A stretch of DNA of 64,000 nucleotides from Algoriphagus sp. GTDB taxonomy: Bacteria > Bacteroidota > Bacteroidia > Cytophagales > Cyclobacteriaceae. The notes under the pieces are model-generated. The model saw nothing but the letters and a program-made list of their open reading frames with translations, did not search any database and had not been told where the DNA came from. Below, piece by piece: positions 44,283 through 52,793 of the stretch. The position numbers were made by a program, and so were the translations under genes. The first letter of the stretch is position 1; every line of letters begins with the position of its first letter. The stretch is from NCBI GenBank assembly GCA_029945945.1, contig JAQSDM010000011.1:434001-498000 (forward strand), written 5' to 3'.

Positions 44283-44981
44283 ATGAAACACTTTTCATCT
44301 TCCAAATCAAGCGGAGCAATCCTACTCCTCATAAGCTTAGTCACCGCTTGTACCTCTGGTAAATCTGTGATCAGCCCGGAAAACTCGACTTTTTCGGATG
44401 AAAGATATTCCGGCGGAGCTCAAATCATCCCGGGAAAAGTTCAGTTGGAATATTATAACCTGGGGGGTGAAGGGATCGCATACCATGAAAGCGATACTAT
44501 TAATTCCGGAAGCGGTAGACTAAATCCTGCTGATGGCAGCTATCTGAATGAGTTCAGAATCAAGGAAGCCGTTGATATTTCCTACACCAAATCAAGAGAT
44601 ATAGACGACAACAAGTTCAATCTGGTTCAGCCGGAAATGGATCAACTCTATGTGGGATGGACTGAGCCCGGGGAGTGGATTATGTACACCGTGGATGTGC
44701 AAACTCCCGGCACTTATCAAATAGGAATCATGTACACGTCCAATGCCGGCGGGCATATTTCACTTTCAGTAAATGGGGACGACAAAACCGGGCCTATGGC
44801 AATCACCACGACTAATGATCCAAAAGATCAAATAGCTTGGAGACAATGGCACCACTGGAATTATTCTGATTCGATCGGAACAGTCAAACTCAAGAAAGGA
44901 ATTCAAAAAATCACCCTGCACACAGTCTCAGTTGGAAATATGAATTTTGATTACCTGAATTTTAAATTGGTTACAAAATGA
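44283..44981 (+). CDS. Carbohydrate-binding (CBM6-like) lipoprotein
   Basis: 232-residue lipoprotein with C23 as the lipobox cysteine (LVTACTSGK). Residues ~55-230 match a CBM6-type beta-sandwich: VQLEYYNLGGEGIAYHES, QLYVGWTEPGEWIMYTVDV, GTYQIGIMYTSNAGGHISL and GIQKITLHTVSVGNMNFDYL. No catalytic domain is attached, so it probably binds a polysaccharide at the cell surface or periplasm. A terminator follows at 45022-45056. Confidence 0.85.
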   Translation: MKHFSSSKSSGAILLLISLVTACTSGKSVISPENSTFSDERYSGGAQIIPGKVQLEYYNLGGEGIAYHESDTINSGSGRLNPADGSYLNEFRIKEAVDISYTKSRDIDDNKFNLVQPEMDQLYVGWTEPGEWIMYTVDVQTPGTYQIGIMYTSNAGGHISLSVNGDDKTGPMAITTTNDPKDQIAWRQWHHWNYSDSIGTVKLKKGIQKITLHTVSVGNMNFDYLNFKLVTK

Positions 44982-45021
44982 TAGAGAACTCAAGGAAGGA
45001 TTAGGAACTTGCCATTAAACC

Positions 45022-45056
45022 AAAACCCCGAATCCTTGGCAGGATTCGGGGTTTTT
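45022..45056 (+). terminator. Terminator of the CBM6 lipoprotein gene
   Basis: Perfect 14-pair stem AAAACCCCGAATCC/GGATTCGGGGTTTT with a 6-base loop, ending TTTTT. The convergent barrel gene ends at 45127, and the A-rich left arm may let it stop minus-strand transcripts too. Confidence 0.88.
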
Positions 45057-45126
45057 CAATTATCATTAGAATAAGAAAAGAAGATTTTTTTAAGCTTCTC
45101 CAATTTCTCTTTTCATTAACCTTGCC

Positions 45127-45855
45127 TTACTTCCTATGTCCAAATCTATATCCCACCAGAAATTGATAGCGATAACCCAAGGCCCAAGTATCAACCTTTC
45201 CTTTCGCATCTACTTCTTGTCCTGAGAGGACATCCTCTAATATTGGGAACTGGTCAATTAACTCCAGCAGGTATTCATTTTGGATGTCTTCCGGGTCAAA
45301 TGTAAAATCCCCCTCTAATTTCATTTTTGCACGGTAGTTTGAAAATGAAGGTCCTATCAAAACCAGATCTATTGTCCATCGATCATTGAATACAAACTGA
45401 TACCCCAACTGAGCTCCAAAATTGTGAACCCTCAATTGAGAGTTTAAGGTACCTTCCTCTATTTCGCCATCTTGCTCCACTTCAAGGAAGCGCTCAGTTG
45501 AGAATCCATGCGAAGAAAAATAAGGGCCTATATATACACCGCGGGGAGCCGCAAATTTATTTTCCTTGGCAAGATAAAATCGATATTCTCCTCCAAATTT
45601 ATAACCACCTCTATTATCCTCTTTTATAATTGATGATTGGGAGATTGAAGGAAACGTTTCGTAACCAAGGGTTATTCCAAATGATTGGTGGGGCTTCACA
45701 ACCCGTTCATAAGAAAATACAATTGCATCGCGATACAGGAAATAAGACGTAAGGTCAATTTTCACGGTATTTCTTCGAAACAATGTACTATCACTTTTCT
45801 GTCCGGAAACTGAGAATGCCACTAAAAAGAGGCAGACGGCAAGTAAATGTTTCAT
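45127..45855 (-). CDS. Predicted outer membrane beta-barrel protein, unknown function
   Basis: 242 residues with signal peptide MKHLLAVCLFLVAFSVSGQ and alternating strand patterns (SFGITLGYETFP, YKFGGEYRFYLA, VHNFGAQLGYQFVF, ending FLVGYRFGHRK). The C-terminal FLVGYRFG-like strand is usual in small barrels. No specific family recognised. It stands alone between the CBM6 terminator and a long spacer. Confidence 0.75.
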   Translation of the reverse strand: MKHLLAVCLFLVAFSVSGQKSDSTLFRRNTVKIDLTSYFLYRDAIVFSYERVVKPHQSFGITLGYETFPSISQSSIIKEDNRGGYKFGGEYRFYLAKENKFAAPRGVYIGPYFSSHGFSTERFLEVEQDGEIEEGTLNSQLRVHNFGAQLGYQFVFNDRWTIDLVLIGPSFSNYRAKMKLEGDFTFDPEDIQNEYLLELIDQFPILEDVLSGQEVDAKGKVDTWALGYRYQFLVGYRFGHRK

Positions 45856-46312
45856 TGGTATATGAGTTAATGGTTTATGTAAATTTTTAACCTTATCAAG
45901 TCAATGAATTTTTGTTTAAAATCTTAATTTTTAACGGACTTTTCCATTGCTGAAAAGGATATTTTAAGTAATAGAAAGTTATAAAAAATACCACTGATTT
46001 CTTTAAAAAAGCTTGATTAATAATTCCTTTTATATGGTTTCTTAAAAATAAATTAGTGATAAATTCACTCAATAAAATCTGACTTTCCTTCCTTTGGAAA
46101 TCAATCTCTTACTTTCAATTTTGATAGTAAGAGATTCCTTAAAAACAGGAAGAATAAAAATGTTTTATCAAGTATTTCAAGAGTCCTAATCCAAACTATC
46201 GTTGAAAATAAAATTGAGTTAAAATCGTATTTTTTTTCAAAGACCAAATGGAAGAGACTTTTTAAATCTAAACGAAATCTACAATCCATCAGCCGGATCA
46301 GGCAAATAATAA
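45856..46312. other. 457-base spacer with an inverted repeat
   Basis: Very AT-rich and without a gene. It holds an 11-base perfect inverted repeat (46103-46136). It should contain the promoter of the AsmA-like gene; TTCCTTTG near 46088 is one base off the -7 consensus. Confidence 0.5.
46103..46136. repeat. Perfect 11-base inverted repeat upstream of the AsmA-like gene
   Basis: Arms AATCTCTTACT and AGTAAGAGATT with a 12-base loop. There is no U-tract on either strand, so it is not a terminator. It could be an operator or an RNA hairpin in the leader. Confidence 0.6.
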
Positions 46313-48160
46313 ATGAATACCCAAGCCAATATCCCCAAAAATAAGTGGTCCTTAAAAAGGATCCTCCTTATTTCTATTCCACTTGTTTTAGTAGCCACAG
46401 GCTCCATTATATACTTCAATTTTAACAAGTTGCTCTCAGTAGCCTTAAATAAAGCATTTGAATCCAGTATGGTTTCAGAAGTTTATGAATTGAAGTTCGA
46501 AAACCTGAGAATCAATCCCTTTGAAGGAAGTATCAGTGTGTTTGATGTTACGCTCCAACCAAGAGAAAAGCCCCTCAATTCTTACCCTTATATCAACAGC
46601 TCTTTCCGGCTCAAAACCGATGGACTGATCTTAGAAAGTGTTGATATTATGTTGTTGCTGGAATCCAACAAACTTGATTTGAAAAAAATATCCATCAACA
46701 AGCCTGAGATCTATTTAGACATTAACAGCGACAACCCAACATTTTTCCCATTCAGAGACTCAACAGATGTTTCTCCTGCAGGAAAAAAGAAATCGCTCGA
46801 ATCCTATTTTTTAGAAGAATTCCAATTGGTAGATGCTTCATTTAATGTGACCAACTCCGTAAAAAAGCGCGAATTCAGGATCCAGAACTTCAATATTTCA
46901 CTCCAGGATCTTCTGGTCGATCACCATTCAGGAGAGGATTTGATATTCCTAAAACACATTGACCTTTCTCTGGAAAAATTTACCGGGAATTTGAAAGAAG
47001 ATCCCTTACAACATTTGAGCTTTTCCGATTTCAAAATAAAACTTGATTCCGTAGATCTGCAAAAGAACCTGGATACCCTTATTTATCAGTTTCAGGATTT
47101 CACTGCCGGTGTGGATACGTTAGATATTCAGACAAAGGATAGTCTGTTTCATGTCACTATGACCTCTTTTAATCTTTCTTATCAGGATCAATCCATCAAA
47201 CTCCGGGAGTTGAGTTTTAAACCAAATGTCAGTAATGCAGTAATTCAGAAAAATTATAAATTTCAACATACCCAATTTTCAGGGACTGTTGGCTCTCTGG
47301 ATATTCTGGGAGTCAGTTTTGATTCACTGATTTATTCAAATAAAATTTTCATCGATGAAGTGCTCCTTGACAGCGTTTCAGCCGCTATTTTCAAAGACAA
47401 TACGAAAGCCAAAGACTTGAATCATTTTCCTGTTTATCTGGGCCAAACGATAGCAGGCATCAAGACACCCATCCGAATCAAACAAGTCAAAGCAACGAAC
47501 GTGAATCTGACGAATGAGGAACGAAAACCTGATGGAACAATAGCAAAGGTTCACATTACAAATGCAACTGCAGATGTGAAAAATATAACCAATCTAGCTC
47601 CAAATGAAGAGCTCTTGCTAGATGCTGTCGCTTATCTGGCGGAAAAAGTTAAAGTAAGCCTGGGACTAAAATTCAGTTATCTAAACCCTCAATTTTCATT
47701 TGAAGGAGGAATGTCGAACTTCAAATTAACAGATCTGAATCCGATCATCCAGGCCTATACTCCGGCCAAATTTACGGATGGAACAGCAGATGAAATTCAA
47801 TTCTCAGGCATTGCCCAGCGTACAAGTGCAAGCGGAACTCTGAAATTTTTATATCATGATCTCAAGATCGATTTAAAACTTCAGGATCAGGCAAAGTGGA
47901 AGAGTTCAGTCATTACATTCGGAGCAAACACTGCCCTACTCTCCAACAATCCAGTTTCATCTGATTCTCCGGAAAGAGTGGTTAAGTTTAAGGTTGAAAG
48001 GGATGTGAACAAAGGCTTTGTAAACGTGATCATCAAGTCAATCCTGAACGGCATGAAAGAGACGATGGTCATGTCAAAAGAAAACAGACACGATTTCAAC
48101 AAGGCAAAAAAGGAGGCAAAACGGGAAGCCAGAAAAGTAGAAAAAAAAGAAAAGGATTAA
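46313..48160 (+). CDS. AsmA/DUF748-like membrane-anchored protein
   Basis: 615 residues. One N-terminal TM helix (ILLISIPLVLVATGSIIYF, ~18-36) anchors a long periplasmic region. The early part INPFEGSISVFDVTLQ and LDLKKISINKPEIYL is typical of AsmA/DUF748 proteins, long beta-groove lipid-transfer-like proteins of the envelope. A second AsmA-like section, GGMSNFKLTDLNPIIQAYTP and DGTADEIQFSG, is near residues 470-500. The tail is Lys/Glu-rich (AKKEAKREARKVEKKEKD) and probably cytosolic or disordered. Role in lipid or surface biogenesis is inferred from the family only. Confidence 0.7.
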   Translation: MNTQANIPKNKWSLKRILLISIPLVLVATGSIIYFNFNKLLSVALNKAFESSMVSEVYELKFENLRINPFEGSISVFDVTLQPREKPLNSYPYINSSFRLKTDGLILESVDIMLLLESNKLDLKKISINKPEIYLDINSDNPTFFPFRDSTDVSPAGKKKSLESYFLEEFQLVDASFNVTNSVKKREFRIQNFNISLQDLLVDHHSGEDLIFLKHIDLSLEKFTGNLKEDPLQHLSFSDFKIKLDSVDLQKNLDTLIYQFQDFTAGVDTLDIQTKDSLFHVTMTSFNLSYQDQSIKLRELSFKPNVSNAVIQKNYKFQHTQFSGTVGSLDILGVSFDSLIYSNKIFIDEVLLDSVSAAIFKDNTKAKDLNHFPVYLGQTIAGIKTPIRIKQVKATNVNLTNEERKPDGTIAKVHITNATADVKNITNLAPNEELLLDAVAYLAEKVKVSLGLKFSYLNPQFSFEGGMSNFKLTDLNPIIQAYTPAKFTDGTADEIQFSGIAQRTSASGTLKFLYHDLKIDLKLQDQAKWKSSVITFGANTALLSNNPVSSDSPERVVKFKVERDVNKGFVNVIIKSILNGMKETMVMSKENRHDFNKAKKEAKREARKVEKKEKD

Positions 48161-48487
48161 CTTTTCTTCTCCTGCTCTCTGTGGGTAAAAAAGATCTTAC
48201 CTCTAAAATAAAACTCTTATCCTTTTTATATAATACTAAACGGAACCGTTTATTAAAATCAGTTGATTAATCATGTTTTATATAAAATTGAAGAGTATTC
48301 CTATCGGGTCTTTTTTAAGACTTAAATGATTCGGGACATATTCAATTACTACAGGAATTTTTCATAAATTAATCAATAGATCATTACTACTTTCTCAACT
48401 CAATAAACAGGGTTGTTTTTCGAAAGAAGGAATTTCAATAAGTACGATTGAAGTATTAATGTCCGATTCACGATCAACCAATTTGCC
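48161..48487. other. 327-base spacer with a 16-base palindrome
   Basis: AT-rich and without a gene. The only clear feature is the inverted repeat TAAACGGAACCGTTTA at 48237-48252, a possible operator for the following membrane protein gene. Confidence 0.5.
48237..48252. promoter_or_regulatory. Candidate operator palindrome
   Basis: TAAACGG-AA-CCGTTTA: 7-base perfect arms around two bases, about 235 bases upstream of the gene at 48488. Its size fits a dimeric repressor site, but no regulator gene is nearby, so this is tentative. Confidence 0.3.
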
Positions 48488-49681
48488 ATGAAAAATTCAC
48501 CTGCAGAATATCTGGAAGGAAAGGACTTCTCCCTGGTTTTGGGCGGACCCTTTTTTCAACTTCTGAAAAGGTTACATCTCACAGGTACAGGTCTGGAATT
48601 AGTTAAACTCCGGATCATCGTTATTTCATTGGTAGCCTGGCTGCCACTTCTGCTGCTTTCAATGCTGAACGGACAAGCTTGGGGTGATGGCCTGAATCTG
48701 CCTTTTTTTGAGGATATAGATGTTCATATCCGCTTTCTGTTGGCAGTACCTATAATGATCGTAGCTGAATTGTTAGTTCACGAGCGGATTTCGATCGTAG
48801 TTAAAGAATTTCAGGAGCGCAATTTAATTCCTGAATCCGAGATCAGTAAGTTCCATAATGCAATTGCATCCGCTCTTCGACTTCGTAACTCATTCATCGC
48901 AGAGATATCCATTGTTGTACTGATCTATGGGATCGGCTATCAACTTGTCTGGAATCAAACTGCGGGATTAGATTCATCTGCCTGGTATTCGGAACAAGCG
49001 TTAGGAAAAGGCAATCTTTCCTTAGCCGGCATTTGGTTCAGGTATCTGAGTCTGCCCATTTTTCAATTTCTGTTCCTACGCTGGTATTATCGGATATTTA
49101 TATGGGCACGCTTCCTGTATCAGGTTTCTAAAATCAAGCTACGATTAGTGCCAACCCACCCTGATGATGTGGGAGGTTTGGGATTCATGGCAAACTCAAT
49201 TTTTGCCTTTATGCCCCTGGCGTTCGCACATGGCACTTTGATGGCAGGTATGATCTCCAATCATATTTTTCATGACGGAGCGACTCTCCTTGATTTCAAG
49301 GTTCTGATCATTGTAGTGGTAGTCATCGTGATATGCTTGTTTATTTTACCCCTGTTTGTATTCTCCTCTCAGCTGTCCGAAGCCAAGAGAAGGGGAAGTA
49401 TGGAGTATGGCAAATTTGCCTCCCGCTTCGTTCAGGAGTTCGATGAAAAATGGTTGAAGGGGAAAAAGCCTTCTGATAATTCACTTATGGGCAATGATAT
49501 TCAATCGCTCGCGGATCTGGCCCAAAGTTTTAATGTGGTTGAAAAAATGCAATTCGTACCGATTTCCAAGAGTAATGTCATCATGCTTGTCGCCGTTACG
49601 ATCATCCCGGTTTTGCCGTTGGTGCTTACCATGATGCCTATCAGTGAATTGGTCAAACTGCTGTCCGGTTTATTGATGTAA
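48488..49681 (+). CDS. Polytopic membrane protein of unknown function
   Basis: 397 residues with about 7 hydrophobic helices, including IIVISLVAWLPLLLLSML (~44-61), FLLAVPIMIVAELLV, IAEISIVVLIYGIGYQLVW, YLSLPIFQFLFLRWYYRIF, LIIVVVVIVICLFILPLF and a C-terminal IMLVAVTIIPVLPLVL. The loop LVPTHPDDVGGLGFM is strikingly polar for a membrane protein and could bind metal or substrate. I do not recognise the family. Start is ATG at 48488. No operon partner is visible. Confidence 0.8.
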   Translation: MKNSPAEYLEGKDFSLVLGGPFFQLLKRLHLTGTGLELVKLRIIVISLVAWLPLLLLSMLNGQAWGDGLNLPFFEDIDVHIRFLLAVPIMIVAELLVHERISIVVKEFQERNLIPESEISKFHNAIASALRLRNSFIAEISIVVLIYGIGYQLVWNQTAGLDSSAWYSEQALGKGNLSLAGIWFRYLSLPIFQFLFLRWYYRIFIWARFLYQVSKIKLRLVPTHPDDVGGLGFMANSIFAFMPLAFAHGTLMAGMISNHIFHDGATLLDFKVLIIVVVVIVICLFILPLFVFSSQLSEAKRRGSMEYGKFASRFVQEFDEKWLKGKKPSDNSLMGNDIQSLADLAQSFNVVEKMQFVPISKSNVIMLVAVTIIPVLPLVLTMMPISELVKLLSGLLM

Positions 49682-50132
49682 TTCTAGGCGATCCTGATGG
49701 AAGGTAAATCAACTAATATGGTGATTTTTTTAAACAGGGAAATCCGCGAAGGGACTCAAAGAATGCTGGGAATTGTCCCGTTGTGACAGCTGGTTTGTAG
49801 CCCACGGTTTTAACCGGGGGATTGAATTATGGATAATGATTTTGGTTTTTTGGCCGTATAAACGTCAATCGGAAATGCCAGGTACGACCAAAAACAAGTT
49901 AAGGTTATGGTGAATAAAACGGATTAAAATCCTAATGTCCTATGGAATAAGGTTCAGATTACAAATTTCGAAAAGCAGGATTTTTTTAAACCACAAGAGA
50001 CACAAAGTAAACTAAGGCTTCGCTCTGCGAGGATACTCTGGTATCGCTGAAAAGTACCATAAAGGGTGGCATTATTGTAGCGATGGGTAATCCCGATAGC
50101 TCGGCTCACAAAAAGAGAGACATTTCTATTTT
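49682..50132. other. 451-base spacer with REP-like palindromes
   Basis: No gene found. It contains the near-palindrome CCCACGGTTTTAACCGGGGG (49801-49820) and CCCGATAGCTCGG (50092-50104). The latter recurs at 61959 and looks like a dispersed intergenic element. No terminator with a U-tract was recognised for either neighbour. Confidence 0.5.
49801..49820. repeat. REP-like palindrome
   Basis: CGGTT-TT-AACCG stem flanked by CCC and GGG that nearly pair; preceded by TGTAG. It has the look of a short dispersed intergenic palindrome. Confidence 0.45.
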
Positions 50133-51458
50133 CTACAAAATTGCAAACTGAACCCGGACCTGGAAAAATTGGGTAGCGCCTTTGAGTTGGTATCTATCCA
50201 AAACTCCATAGCCATACGCCACTTCCAGCCTCAAATAATTGGTCATGTACCAGTTGACCATCGGGGTGATTCTCCAGAATTCCCCACCTTTGAGTTGACC
50301 CCCATTCAGATCGAGACTTGAGACTCTAAGTAATCCTTCGAGCTCTCCCCATCCTCCCTGAAAAATGGACTTTTCCACCGGAACGAAGGAATAAACTCCG
50401 CTGACGGTGCTGTAAGGCCGGGAGGCTCCTGTGAAAATATAACTGATAGCGATGTCCCCTCCATGAAATAAGGGATTGCCTCTTTCAGGTGAGTTGAACT
50501 TGTGCCAGTGATATTCCGAACCTAGCATCAAGGGACCGTTGGTGAAGTAAATCTCGGTACCAAAATGGTTGGAATGGTCCGATTTGAAATTATCAGTGTC
50601 GATAAAAAAGGGAGCAGGATTGGATTCAGGACGTGATTTGACTCTAATTTCTCCGGATTCCACTTTTCCGTATCGGTAGCTCACACCCAAATGAAGTTGC
50701 TTTTTTTCTTCAGGAAGAAAGATCGGAAGCCAACCCACTCTGGCAGCGGTTTGCCAGTTGTAGGTTGAAAAAGACTGATTCTTAGAAAGGAGATTATCGA
50801 AAATTCCCACATTCCAAACAATTCTTTTCTCGGGCCAGAATCCGATCCACTTGATACCATCAGCAAGTATCGGAATCACATCCAATGCCATCTGACGCTC
50901 CTGGGTCCAGCCAGCATAGCCATTCATGACTTTGTTGAGCGAGTAGCCTTCTTTGGTCCTTCCTATAAAAATATGACCCGAAATCTCCGGAACACCAATC
51001 GTGATTCCCGACTCCCGCATCAACCATTCCCTGTTAGGACCATCGTACATCAGGCCGATTTTCCAGGAAATAATCCGCTTTGTGTTCAATTGCCCGCTGG
51101 CAAAAATCCGAAAATCTCTGACTTTAAACTGGTTTTCTGCCACAACACCGGCAGAATCCATCTGCTGTTTTGCGGTTGCATCTTGCGAAAATCCCGCATA
51201 TTCATACAGAAAACCAACTCCAGCCCGAAAACTGGAAAATCGGCCAGTGAAAATATTGAGGTTTTTGGGGAATTTCTTTTTTTCCAGTGAATCGATTGGA
51301 TCCAATAATTCCCCCATCGTACCATCCGGAATGACCACTTTGGTGGTATCTTGTGCTTTCGCAGTGGATGAATAAAAAAAGATCGTCAGGATCAACCCAA
51401 AGGCAAATCCCAACGATCTGAAAACTCTAACCAGCCGATTCTGAAAACTCAGATACAT
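50133..51458 (-). CDS. Porin, OprO/OprP-like
   Basis: Predicted outer membrane porin of 441 residues with a signal peptide (ending STAKAQ). The strand-rich body has RIISWKIGLMYDGPNREWLM, SGHIFIGRTKEGYSLN, QTAARVGWLPIF and a C-terminal strand FFQVRVQFAIL, as in phosphate-selective-porin-like proteins. It is the last of a run of minus-strand genes from 56820; 53 bases separate it from another porin. Passage of asparagine or dicarboxylates is inferred from its place only. Confidence 0.82.
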   Translation of the reverse strand: MYLSFQNRLVRVFRSLGFAFGLILTIFFYSSTAKAQDTTKVVIPDGTMGELLDPIDSLEKKKFPKNLNIFTGRFSSFRAGVGFLYEYAGFSQDATAKQQMDSAGVVAENQFKVRDFRIFASGQLNTKRIISWKIGLMYDGPNREWLMRESGITIGVPEISGHIFIGRTKEGYSLNKVMNGYAGWTQERQMALDVIPILADGIKWIGFWPEKRIVWNVGIFDNLLSKNQSFSTYNWQTAARVGWLPIFLPEEKKQLHLGVSYRYGKVESGEIRVKSRPESNPAPFFIDTDNFKSDHSNHFGTEIYFTNGPLMLGSEYHWHKFNSPERGNPLFHGGDIAISYIFTGASRPYSTVSGVYSFVPVEKSIFQGGWGELEGLLRVSSLDLNGGQLKGGEFWRITPMVNWYMTNYLRLEVAYGYGVLDRYQLKGATQFFQVRVQFAIL

Positions 51459-51511
51459 TTCTTAAAAAAGTTTGGAAGGAATAGTACTTTTTAGTGAACT
51501 GGACTGATCAA

Positions 51512-52726
51512 TTAGAAGATCGCAAGTGGTGAGATAAATCCTACCGTAAATCTTCCTGTGGTATAATCACTTGCCCCAAACCTCTCCTGAGAATAATCAG
51601 AATAATCATATCTCCTGCCTACCCAGTTTGCAAAAAAACGCATGTTCAAGTCACTCCAAGGATAATATTCTACAGCAGGAATAAATCCCCAGGCGTTTCG
51701 AATATGCTCTTCCCCTGTTAGATTTTCAGGGTCATTCGAACTGTTTTTCCAATTAGCAACGTCAAGCATTGCAATGAAAGTCAAGTTTACTTTTGGACTT
51801 ACCCGGTAACGAAAATGTGTCCAGTGACCAATGTACTCAGCATTCGAAACGGAAAATGCGAACAGGTCATTCGGAATAGTTTCACTGACAATGGTGGTTC
51901 TGTCCAGTTCTTCATCACTCCACTTGAAATCGTAGATGAAGCTGAATTTATCAGTAAGGTTGAATTCAGTACCCAATGCGATGTAATTCATGTTGGCGCT
52001 TGATCCATCGATGTTTTGAGCTTCATTGAAAAGGGAGTAAGACCAGATGGTTTTTATTTTACCATCCAAAAGAACTCCTCGCCAGTTTGCCACAAAAGCT
52101 AATGGAGCTTTTGACTCGGTATAATTAGGTTGCGCCCCGTACAATTCGTCAAAGGATTTGGTTCTGGAATCCAATACCTGAAGTGTCCATTGATTTTTAG
52201 GGCTTGCAGTGTACGTAAATCCAACACCGGTAAGGAAGTTGTCCGCATACTCCACGATATCGGAATACTCGTAAATATCGATTGGGTTCCAATCAAATTC
52301 CCATGCGCCCCAATCGGCACACATCTTACCGGCCGAAACAGTCCATTTGTCTGAAAGAGCTACACGGATATAGGCCAAGTCCACCGAGCGACTGATGTTG
52401 TCAATGGATTCAGAAGTCTGCGCTCTGGTGTATCGATCTCTGAAACGGAAGTAAACTTTATCGGTCACATTTCCACGGATCTCTAATCGAAACTGCTCAT
52501 TTCTGAAACGGGATTGGGTATATTCTCCATCTACAAATTCATTCCGAAAGGCAAAGTTCATATTGGCAATCATGCTCATATTCTTTAGCAAGCCCTGCTT
52601 AGTCTCCGGAATCAGCGTTTTGTAGTAGGTGGTGTCACCCACTTGCCGCTCTTGTTTTTGCGCCCAAACGACGGAAGGCAGCATCAAAAACAAAAGAATC
52701 CATTTTAAAGATTTTAATGATTTCAT
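51512..52726 (-). CDS. Porin-like outer membrane protein
   Basis: 404 residues with signal peptide MKSLKSLKWILLFLMLPSVVWAQ. Barrel strands include RLEIRGNVTDKVYFRFRDRY, VDLAYIRVALSDKWTVSAGK, YADNFLTGVGFTYTAS, FSFIYDFKWSD and RFTVGFISPLAIF. The segment DWGAWEFDWNPIDIYEYSD may form a constriction loop. It resembles OprP-type porins of Bacteroidota. It lies 67 bases after the aspartase gene, on the same strand, so it is probably part of the asparagine/aspartate unit. Confidence 0.8.
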   Translation of the reverse strand: MKSLKSLKWILLFLMLPSVVWAQKQERQVGDTTYYKTLIPETKQGLLKNMSMIANMNFAFRNEFVDGEYTQSRFRNEQFRLEIRGNVTDKVYFRFRDRYTRAQTSESIDNISRSVDLAYIRVALSDKWTVSAGKMCADWGAWEFDWNPIDIYEYSDIVEYADNFLTGVGFTYTASPKNQWTLQVLDSRTKSFDELYGAQPNYTESKAPLAFVANWRGVLLDGKIKTIWSYSLFNEAQNIDGSSANMNYIALGTEFNLTDKFSFIYDFKWSDEELDRTTIVSETIPNDLFAFSVSNAEYIGHWTHFRYRVSPKVNLTFIAMLDVANWKNSSNDPENLTGEEHIRNAWGFIPAVEYYPWSDLNMRFFANWVGRRYDYSDYSQERFGASDYTTGRFTVGFISPLAIF

Positions 52727-52793
52727 AATTGTATCATTTATATCATTTACAAAGTCAATTAATTAGTCAATTATGCCGGTTCAATTGGCATCA

